From Kluyvera intermedia (GTDB lineage Bacteria; Pseudomonadota; Gammaproteobacteria; Enterobacterales; Enterobacteriaceae): a stretch of 64,000 bases of DNA. Made by a program: the position numbers and the translations under genes. Within the stretch, counting starts at the first letter, position 1. Each line of letters opens with the position of its first letter. The stretch lies in NCBI RefSeq assembly GCF_034424175.1, contig NZ_CP139986.1, positions 930,001 through 994,000 of the forward strand, read 5' to 3'. Under the pieces are notes generated by a model. That model ran no database searches and was not told the origin of the DNA. It was given only the letters and a program-made list of their open reading frames with translations. Below, in pieces: positions 57,715 through 64,000 of this stretch.

Positions 57715-59961
57715 ATGCTCACGCGCTTACGCGAAATTGTTGAGAAGGTCGCGAGTGCGCCTCGTCTGAACGAGGCGCTGGATATTCTGGTCACTGATGT
57801 CTGCCAGGCCATGGAGACAGAAGTGTGTTCAGTCTATCTTGCCGATAACGATCGACGCTGCTTCTACCTGATGGCGACCCGTGGCCTCAAAAAGCCTCGC
57901 GGTCGTACCATCACGCTCGCCTTTGATGAAGGCATCGTCGGCCTGGTTGGCCGACTGGCTGAACCCATCAACCTGGCCGACGCGCAAAAACACCCCAGCT
58001 ATAAATATATCCCTTCCGTAAAAGAAGAGCGTTTCCGCGCCTTCCTGGGCGTACCCATTATTCAGCGCCGCCAGTTGCTGGGCGTGCTGGTGGTACAGCA
58101 GCGTGAACTACGCCAATTCGACGAAAGCGAAGAGTCCTTCCTGGTCACGCTGGCAACCCAGATGGCGGCGATCCTCTCGTTGTCTCAGCTTACTGCCTTA
58201 TTTGGCCAGTATCGTCAGACGCGCATTCGTGCGCTGCCTGCCTCGCCGGGCGTGGCGATAGCGGAAGGCTGGATGGATGCCACCCTGCCGCTCATGGAGC
58301 AGGTATATGAAGCCTCCTCGCTGGATACTGCGCTTGAGCGTGAGCGTTTGACCGGTGCACTGGAAGAAGCCGCTAACGAATTCCGTCGCTACAGCAAACG
58401 ATTTGCCGCCGGGGCGCAAAAAGAGACCGCTGCAATTTTCGATCTCTATTCCCACTTGCTGTCCGATGCCAGCCTGCGCCGCGAACTGTTTGCCGAAGTC
58501 GACAAAGGCGCGGTAGCGGAATGGGCGGTGAAAAAAATTGTCGAGAAGTTTGCCGAACAGTTTGCCGCACTAAGTGACGGCTATCTGAAGGAGCGTGCAG
58601 GCGACCTGCGCACGCTGGGGCAACGCCTGTTGTTCCATCTCGACGACACCACGACCGGGGCTAATGCCTGGCCTGAACGCTTTATTCTGGTGGCGGATGA
58701 ACTCTCCGCAGCCACGCTCGCCGAACTGCCACAGGATCGCTTAGCCGGTGTGGTGGTGCGCGATGGCGCGGCCAACTCCCACGCGGCCATTATGGTACGC
58801 GCCCTAGGGATCCCAACGGTGATGGGCGCCGATATCCAGCCCGCAATCCTCCATGGGCGTCAGCTGGTGGTCGATGGTTATCGCGGTGAGCTACTGGTCG
58901 ACCCTGAACAGATACTGGTGAAGGAATACCAGCGCCTTATCAGTGAAGAAAACGAACTCAGCCGCCTGGCGGAAGGGGACGTTGAGCGCCCGGCCGAGCT
59001 GAAAAGCGGCGAGCGCGTCAAAGTAATGCTCAACGCGGGCTTAAGCCCCGAGCACGAGCAGAAACTGGGACGGCGCATTGATGGCATCGGCCTGTACCGT
59101 ACTGAAATTCCCTTTATGCTCCAAAGCGGCTTCCCTTCGGAAGAGGAGCAGGTCGCGCAGTATCAGGGCATGTTGCAGATGTTCAACGATAAACCCGTGA
59201 CGCTGCGTACCCTTGATGTTGGGGCGGATAAACAGCTGCCGTATATGCCGATAAGCGAAGAGAACCCGTGTCTGGGCTGGCGTGGTATCCGGATTACGCT
59301 CGATCAGCCGGAGATCTTCCTGGTTCAGGTGCGCGCCATGCTGCGTGCCAATGCGGCAACCGGCAATCTGAGCATTTTGCTGCCGATGATCACGAACCTG
59401 GAAGAGGTGGATGAGGCGCGTCGTCTTATCGATCGTGCGGGACGCGAAGTGGAAGAGATGATCGGCTATGCGATCCCGAAACCGCGATTAGGCGTCATGC
59501 TGGAAGTTCCATCGATGATCTTTATGCTGCCGAATCTGGCAAGCCGCGTCGATTTTATCTCGGTTGGCACCAATGACCTGACGCAATATGTTCTGGCGGT
59601 TGACCGTAACAATACACGGGTCGCCAGTATGTATGACAGTCTGCACCCTGGCATGATCCGTGTGCTGTCGATGATTGTGCAGGAAGCGGAGCGCTATGGT
59701 CTCGATCTGCGCCTGTGCGGCGAAATGGCGGGAGATCCAATGTGCGTCACCATCCTGATTGGCTTAGGTTTCCGCCATCTGTCGATGAACGGTCGCTCGG
59801 TGCCGCGTGTTAAATATCTGCTACGTCATATCGACCTTCAGGACGCGCAAACTCTGGCGCAACGTAGCCTTGAGGCTCAGATGGCGACCGAAGTCCGTCA
59901 TCAGGTTGCCGCCTTTATGGAGCGTCGTGGTCTGGGCGGCCTGATTCGCGGCGGCCTGTAA
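57715..59961 (+). CDS. ptsP: Enzyme I-Ntr of the nitrogen phosphotransferase system, PtsP
   Basis: This 748-residue protein has an N-terminal GAF domain (about 1-165) sensing glutamine or 2-oxoglutarate. The HPr-binding and phosphohistidine domain follows (GAANSHAAIMVRALGIPTVMG, active His near 356), then the PEP-binding barrel (VGADKQLPYMPISEENPCLGWRGIR, and SVGTNDLTQYVLAVDRNN). It passes phosphate from PEP to NPr and then to PtsN. The ATG at 57715 follows rppH closely. Confidence 0.96.
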   Translation: MLTRLREIVEKVASAPRLNEALDILVTDVCQAMETEVCSVYLADNDRRCFYLMATRGLKKPRGRTITLAFDEGIVGLVGRLAEPINLADAQKHPSYKYIPSVKEERFRAFLGVPIIQRRQLLGVLVVQQRELRQFDESEESFLVTLATQMAAILSLSQLTALFGQYRQTRIRALPASPGVAIAEGWMDATLPLMEQVYEASSLDTALERERLTGALEEAANEFRRYSKRFAAGAQKETAAIFDLYSHLLSDASLRRELFAEVDKGAVAEWAVKKIVEKFAEQFAALSDGYLKERAGDLRTLGQRLLFHLDDTTTGANAWPERFILVADELSAATLAELPQDRLAGVVVRDGAANSHAAIMVRALGIPTVMGADIQPAILHGRQLVVDGYRGELLVDPEQILVKEYQRLISEENELSRLAEGDVERPAELKSGERVKVMLNAGLSPEHEQKLGRRIDGIGLYRTEIPFMLQSGFPSEEEQVAQYQGMLQMFNDKPVTLRTLDVGADKQLPYMPISEENPCLGWRGIRITLDQPEIFLVQVRAMLRANAATGNLSILLPMITNLEEVDEARRLIDRAGREVEEMIGYAIPKPRLGVMLEVPSMIFMLPNLASRVDFISVGTNDLTQYVLAVDRNNTRVASMYDSLHPGMIRVLSMIVQEAERYGLDLRLCGEMAGDPMCVTILIGLGFRHLSMNGRSVPRVKYLLRHIDLQDAQTLAQRSLEAQMATEVRHQVAAFMERRGLGGLIRGGL

Positions 59962-59965
59962 TCTA

Positions 59966-60015
59966 TATGGTAGCCCGGACGAGGCGTTTACGCCGACTCC
60001 GGGGAAGCTCCGGCC
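59966..60015. repeat. Degenerate REP-like element
   Basis: GTAGCCCGGACGAGGCG, TTTACGCC and a second small hairpin (CTCCGGGGAAGCTCCGG) lie between ptsP and lgt. It keeps the GTAGCCCGG end of REP but not the centre. It could also act as a weak terminator. Confidence 0.5.
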
Positions 60016-60161
60016 CTTATACATATCTTTTACATCTTCCCCGCATCACCTCTCGTCGTCCTTGTGCTATCATTCGCCACTTTGGAGCGTCTGCAGCCTA
60101 CGACGCGCATCTCTACCGCTGTCCACTTTTTCGGCGGAATAACAAGCACTTGTGGTGACAG

Positions 60162-61034
60162 ATGAATAGTGGTTATCTGCGTTTCCCGGACTTTGATCCG
60201 GTAATTTTTTCCATCGGACCGGTTTCCCTGCATTGGTACGGCATGATGTACCTTGTCGGCTTTATCTTCGCAATGTGGCTGGCAACGCGCCGCGCCAATC
60301 GCCCTAACAGCGGCTGGACTAAGAACGAAGTTGAAAACCTGCTGTACGCGGGCTTCCTCGGGGTATTCCTCGGTGGGCGTATCGGCTACGTCATGTTCTA
60401 CAACTTTGACTTGTTCCTGCAAGACCCACTCTATCTGTTCCGCGTCTGGGATGGTGGAATGTCGTTCCATGGCGGCCTGATTGGTGTGATCGTGGTGATG
60501 ATTATCTTCGCCCGACGCACTAAGCGTACCTTCTTCCAGGTCTCTGACTTCATTGCGCCGCTGATTCCGTTCGGCCTCGGTTGTGGACGTCTGGGTAACT
60601 TTATCAACGGTGAACTCTGGGGCCGTGTCGACCCAAGCTTCAAGTACACCATGCTGTTCCCGGGCTCCCGAGCGGAAGATATCGCGCTGCTGCCATCCCA
60701 TCCAGAATGGCAAACCCTGTTTGATACCTACGGTTCGCTGCCACGCCACGCCTCCCAGCTGTATGAGATGGCGCTGGAAGGGATTGTGCTGTTCCTGATC
60801 CTGAACTTCTTTATCCGCAAACCGCGTCCGGCGGGCTCGGTCTCCGGTCTGTTCCTGATTTGCTACGGTCTATTCCGCATCATCTGTGAATTCTTCCGCC
60901 AGCCGGATCAGCAGTTCACCGGCGAATGGGTACAGTACATCAGCATGGGTCAGATCCTTTCGATTCCGATGGTGCTTGTGGGTATCATGATGATGGTCTG
61001 GGCGTTTCGCCGTCCGCAGAAACAGATTTCCTGA
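60162..61034 (+). CDS. lgt: Prolipoprotein diacylglyceryl transferase Lgt
   Basis: This 290-residue inner-membrane enzyme adds diacylglycerol to the lipobox Cys of prolipoproteins, including the lipoproteins encoded in this window. It has about seven helices, FHGGLIG with the key His (near 103), and the Lgt signature GCGRLGNFINGELWGR (near 140-155). thyA begins 6 bp later, as in other enterobacteria, with its start close to the lgt stop. Confidence 0.97.
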   Translation: MNSGYLRFPDFDPVIFSIGPVSLHWYGMMYLVGFIFAMWLATRRANRPNSGWTKNEVENLLYAGFLGVFLGGRIGYVMFYNFDLFLQDPLYLFRVWDGGMSFHGGLIGVIVVMIIFARRTKRTFFQVSDFIAPLIPFGLGCGRLGNFINGELWGRVDPSFKYTMLFPGSRAEDIALLPSHPEWQTLFDTYGSLPRHASQLYEMALEGIVLFLILNFFIRKPRPAGSVSGLFLICYGLFRIICEFFRQPDQQFTGEWVQYISMGQILSIPMVLVGIMMMVWAFRRPQKQIS

Positions 61035-61040
61035 GGAAGC

Positions 61041-61835
61041 ATGAAACAGTATCTTGAACTGATGCAAAAGGTGCTCGATGAGGGCACCCCGAAAAATGAT
61101 CGCACCGGTACCGGCACGGTCTCCCTGTTTGGCCACCAGATGCGCTTTAACCTGAAAGACGGTTTCCCGCTGGTGACCACCAAGCGCTGCCACCTGCGCT
61201 CCATTATCCACGAACTGCTGTGGTTCCTGCAGGGCGATACCAACGTTGCCTATCTGCATGAAAACAACGTCAGCATCTGGGACGAATGGGCTGATGAGAA
61301 CGGCAATTTAGGCCCGGTCTACGGCAAACAGTGGCGCGCATGGCCGACGCCTGACGGTCGTCACATTGACCAGATAACCACCGTTGTGAACCAGCTGAAA
61401 AATGACCCGGACTCGCGCCGCATCATCGTTTCGGCGTGGAACGTCGGCGAGCTGGACAAAATGGCGCTGGCTCCGTGTCATGCGTTCTTCCAGTTCTACG
61501 TGGCGGACGGCAAACTCTCTTGCCAGCTCTATCAGCGTTCCTGCGACGTGTTCCTTGGCCTGCCGTTCAACATCGCCAGCTACGCGTTGCTGGTGCATAT
61601 GATGGCGCAGCAGTGTGATCTTGAAGTGGGTGATTTTGTCTGGACCGGCGGGGATACCCATCTGTACAGCAACCACATGGAACAGACCGCGCTGCAATTG
61701 ACCCGCGAACCGCGCGCGTTGCCGAAACTGGTTATCAAACGTAAACCCGAATCCATTTTCGACTATCGCTTCGACGACTTCGAAATTGAAGGTTACGACC
61801 CGCACCCAGGGATTAAAGCGCCTGTGGCGATTTAA
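61041..61835 (+). CDS. thyA: Thymidylate synthase ThyA
   Basis: This 264-residue homodimeric enzyme makes dTMP from dUMP with methylene-tetrahydrofolate. The nucleophile C146 is in LAPCHAFFQFYV, DRTGTGTVSLFG is near the N-terminus and LYQRSCDVFLGLPFNIASYALL binds phosphate. The length is that of E. coli. AGGAAGC precedes the ATG. It is followed by a terminator. Confidence 0.97.
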   Translation: MKQYLELMQKVLDEGTPKNDRTGTGTVSLFGHQMRFNLKDGFPLVTTKRCHLRSIIHELLWFLQGDTNVAYLHENNVSIWDEWADENGNLGPVYGKQWRAWPTPDGRHIDQITTVVNQLKNDPDSRRIIVSAWNVGELDKMALAPCHAFFQFYVADGKLSCQLYQRSCDVFLGLPFNIASYALLVHMMAQQCDLEVGDFVWTGGDTHLYSNHMEQTALQLTREPRALPKLVIKRKPESIFDYRFDDFEIEGYDPHPGIKAPVAI

Positions 61836-61853
61836 CCTGGCGGAAAACGAAAA

Positions 61854-61883
61854 ACCGGCGCTCTCACAAGCACCGGTTTTTTT
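61854..61883 (+). terminator. Terminator after thyA
   Basis: ACCGG and CCGGT with an inner GC pair form a hairpin followed by seven T residues. Confidence 0.85.
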
Positions 61884-62060
61884 ATGCGTCTGGTAGCCTA
61901 GCGTCGCAACGCGACGCCGGGAACCCATAGCCCCGTTTTGCGTGAAGCATTCCAATTCTCCTCCATCATTGCTGCAACCCGCATGATTTTCTCCGTAGCC
62001 TCACGTAAAACCAAAATCACCCCCTCGCGGTACGATTTTCCCCCCGGCATACTCGCCAAT

Positions 62061-62519
62061 ATGAACAGACAACGCGGCTACACCCTCATTGAAACCTTAA
62101 TCGTTATCTCGCTGGTGCTTATCCTCAGCGCCTCCGGCCTATATGGTTGGCAAAGCTGGCAGCAATCGCAGCGCCTGTGGCAAACCGCCAGCGCGGTACG
62201 TGACTACCTGCTCTATCTGAGAAACGATGCGAACTGGCACAACATCGACCGCAGGCTGCGGGTTAACCGGACGGCGCAGTACTGGTGCCTGGTTGCTGAT
62301 GATACGGTTCTGACAGACTGTCCATCGGGGAACCCCGCGGTTTTTAGGCCGCTATGGGCGCAGGTCAGTCTCAGCAAAATGACGCCTAATCTGACCTTCT
62401 TCGGCGTGCGGAACACTGCCTGGGCGGGAAGCATTGTGCTTTCAAACGCGGCGGATAGCTGGAGCATCGTGATATCCAGTTGGGGGCGTGTGCGCCTGTG
62501 TGAGGCGGCAACATGCTAA
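62061..62519 (+). CDS. ppdA: Type IV pilin-like protein PpdA
   Basis: This 152-residue protein has a prepilin leader with the cleavage context QRG-YTLIETL, Glu at +5, and a hydrophobic helix. NTAWAG and WGRVRLC near the C-terminus match E. coli PpdA. It is a minor pseudopilin, exported and possibly assembled with PpdB, YgdB and PpdC. The ATG at 62061 places the leader correctly; the longer upstream frame is not used. Confidence 0.92.
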   Translation: MNRQRGYTLIETLIVISLVLILSASGLYGWQSWQQSQRLWQTASAVRDYLLYLRNDANWHNIDRRLRVNRTAQYWCLVADDTVLTDCPSGNPAVFRPLWAQVSLSKMTPNLTFFGVRNTAWAGSIVLSNAADSWSIVISSWGRVRLCEAATC

Positions 62520-63067
62520 TGCGGGGTTTTTCGCTGCTTGAGACGCTGATTGCGATGGCTATCAGCAGCATCCTTCTGCTGGGGGCTTCCCGTTTCTTGC
62601 CCTCATTGCAGTTCGGTATCATGCAGCAGATGCGCCAGCAGACGCTGGAAGATGACCTCTGGCAGCAGCTGTTTACGGTGGCGAAGCATCTACAGCGCGC
62701 AGGCTATTGTGCGGGCGATAGTTGTCACGGAGAGCCCCTGTATCTTACTCCCAAGGGGGATTGCCTTATTGTTCGCTGGGATGGCAATAGTAACGGTCAA
62801 TGGGAGACATCACCCGCTGATGAAGCTGACAGTATCGGTTTTCGGCTGAAATCCGGCGCGCTGGAAACACACCGTGGAGCGACGACCTGCGAGGGGAAGG
62901 GCTGGGACAAAATGAGTGAACCGGCGGCGATGACGGTTACCGGTTTTCAGGTGCTGCAAACTGCGCACAGCGGCTTCCCGCCGGAATTTACCATTGTACT
63001 GTCGGCGTCCACTGGCCGCGGTGAAACGGCAAATGCGCAGTACGGCGTGACGGGGTATAACCTGTGA
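62513..63067 (+). CDS. ppdB: Type IV pilin-like protein PpdB
   Basis: This 184-residue pseudopilin has a short leader MLMRG-FSLLETLIAMAISSILLLGAS, followed by a globular domain with three Cys-containing segments (GYCAGDSCHG, DCLIVRWDGNSNGQWE, RGATTCEGKGWDK). It matches E. coli PpdB. The ATG at 62513 follows GAGG and overlaps the ppdA stop by 7 bp; ATG 62519 is an alternative. Confidence 0.92.
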   Translation: MLMRGFSLLETLIAMAISSILLLGASRFLPSLQFGIMQQMRQQTLEDDLWQQLFTVAKHLQRAGYCAGDSCHGEPLYLTPKGDCLIVRWDGNSNGQWETSPADEADSIGFRLKSGALETHRGATTCEGKGWDKMSEPAAMTVTGFQVLQTAHSGFPPEFTIVLSASTGRGETANAQYGVTGYNL

Positions 63068-63468
63068 ATCGTCAACGTGGCGTCTCTTCTCTGGCGATGG
63101 TGCTGATGCTTTTACTCCTGGGCAGCCTGATGTTGCAGGGACTCAATCAGGCTCAACGTCAGCAACTGGCGATGGTCAATGATGAAGCCCGCGCGCTGCG
63201 CAAAATGGCGAGCGTACATTCGGCTTTGCAATGGGGAAAAGTGCAGACGTGGACGGTCGCGGTAGGGCAGCAATGTTTGCCTTACGATAATACCAGTCGC
63301 GTCTGTCTGCGGCTTTTTACCAATGGCACGCTGCTGCTGATAGCACAAAACGAGGCGCTACGGCTCTGGCAGTTAGGCAAGTGGACGGCGGGAGGAGTGC
63401 ACTTTTCTCCGCACGGCTGGAGCGATTTTTGCCCCTTAGCGGAGGCCACGCTATGTCAGGCAAATTAA
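63064..63468 (+). CDS. ygdB: YgdB, pseudopilin-operon protein
   Basis: The 134 residues start with GTG overlapping the ppdB stop. MNRQRGVSSLAMVLMLLLLGSLMLQGLN is a pilin-like leader and helix, but Val-Ser replaces the usual Phe/Met after Gly and Glu at +5 is absent. FSPHGWSDFCPL near the C-terminus matches E. coli YgdB. It is in the PilX/PulK-like position of a minor pilin set. Confidence 0.92.
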   Translation: MNRQRGVSSLAMVLMLLLLGSLMLQGLNQAQRQQLAMVNDEARALRKMASVHSALQWGKVQTWTVAVGQQCLPYDNTSRVCLRLFTNGTLLLIAQNEALRLWQLGKWTAGGVHFSPHGWSDFCPLAEATLCQAN

Positions 63469-63773
63469 CACCGCGCGGCTTTAGTCTGCCGGAAGTGATA
63501 CTGGCTATGTTCCTGATGATAAGCGTCGTAACTGCGCTCGGAGGCTACTATCGTGTGCTGGCGACCAGCAGTCTTCAACTGAACCAGTATCGCCAGATGT
63601 GGCGCTATGGCTGGGGACAAACGCAATTGCAGGCGAACGCGTTGCCAGAAAGCTGGCTCAGCCAGCGGCTAAAGACATCATCACAATCTTGTGTCAGCAT
63701 CAATGCTACTATTACCACCCCTTTGGGCAAGCAGGGGCGCATGATGCGTCTGCATTGCCCGGTCAGTCAGTAG
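63453..63773 (+). CDS. ppdC: Type IV pilin-like protein PpdC
   Basis: This 106-residue protein has the leader MSGKLTPRG-FSLPEVILAMFLMISVVTALGG with Glu at +5, then RQMWRYGWGQTQLQA, matching E. coli PpdC. The ATG at 63453 follows GGAGG and lies 16 bp inside ygdB, so translation is coupled. recC follows 12 bp after the stop. Confidence 0.93.
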   Translation: MSGKLTPRGFSLPEVILAMFLMISVVTALGGYYRVLATSSLQLNQYRQMWRYGWGQTQLQANALPESWLSQRLKTSSQSCVSINATITTPLGKQGRMMRLHCPVSQ

Positions 63774-63785
63774 TCAGGAGCGAAT

Positions 63786-64000
63786 ATGTTACGGGTCTAC
63801 CACTCCAACCGTCTGGATGTGCTGGAAGCATTGATGGAGTTTATCGTTGAGCAGGACCGGTTGGCTGACCCGTTCGAGCCTGAAATGATCCTTGTCCAAA
63901 GTACCGGGATGGCACAGTGGCTCCAGATGACGCTCTCTACGCGTTTTGGTATTGCGGCCAATATTGACTTCCCGCTGCCCGCGAGCTTTATCTGGGATAT
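63786..64000 (+). CDS. recC: Exonuclease V subunit RecC (5' end only)
   Basis: The first 71 residues (MLRVYHSNRLDVLEALMEFIVE, then ILVQSTGMAQWLQMTLS and FIWD) match E. coli RecC, which recognises Chi in the RecBCD helicase-nuclease. The gene runs off the right edge. GGAG lies just before the ATG. It is probably co-transcribed with the ppd genes. Confidence 0.96.
   Translation, partial: MLRVYHSNRLDVLEALMEFIVEQDRLADPFEPEMILVQSTGMAQWLQMTLSTRFGIAANIDFPLPASFIWD

Overview
The window is a chromosomal segment from a member of the Enterobacteriaceae close to Escherichia, Salmonella and Citrobacter. From about 44.3 kb to the right edge the gene order is the one known from E. coli K-12 (lysR, lysA, galR, an omr sRNA, aas, lplT, tas, ygdR, ygdQ, mutH, ygdT, rppH, ptsP, lgt, thyA, ppdA, ppdB, ygdB, ppdC, recC), and the proteins match those I remember at high identity. 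The species cannot be named from the sequence alone; a Citrobacter-like organism fits best. No tRNA, rRNA, CRISPR array, insertion sequence or phage was seen.

Left part (1-20.9 kb). This is accessory and patchy. It has the tail of an unknown gene, an XRE regulator followed by a PD-(D/E)XK nuclease-like protein, a glutathione transferase, an APH(3')-I-type aminoglycoside kinase, small lipoproteins, an MBL-fold protein, a membrane protein with a 24-residue partner, and a decayed DeoR-family regulator. Then come a KdgM porin, yjdI-yjdJ, a LysE-type exporter with a divergent Lrp-type regulator, a fluoride riboswitch driving a CLC-F fluoride/proton antiporter, a four-gene organosulfur operon (flavin monooxygenase plus ABC transporter), mqo and yqeG.

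Middle part (20.9-38.9 kb). The yqeF/kduI/kduD/araE/ygeA backbone is enlarged into an oligogalacturonide (pectin fragment) utilisation locus. It holds a second KdgM porin, two oligogalacturonate lyases, a TogMNAB-type ABC importer, kduI, kduD and kdgF. KdgR-like operators (consensus remembered as AATRAAAYRYYRTTTYATT) sit before both porins, ogl, kduI, togM and kdgF. The implied flow is porin to periplasm, TogMNAB import, Ogl cleavage, KdgF linearisation, then KduI and KduD to 2-keto-3-deoxygluconate. No secreted pectinase is present, so the cell probably scavenges fragments made by others. araE and a FepE/Wzz-type gene lie inside the locus.

A class 5 (CFA/I, Cbl, Tcf-like) chaperone-usher fimbrial operon sits between ygeA and lysR (38.9-44.1 kb). 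REP/BIME palindromes and a second, CTC-rich palindromic repeat family fill many intergenic gaps. The most useful leads are the chromosomal aph(3')-I homologue, the fluoride riboswitch with its competing hairpin, the HTH/nuclease pair, the duplicated yqeG tail and terminator, the single Omr sRNA, the substituted Walker A motif in TogA, and the expanded KdgR regulon.
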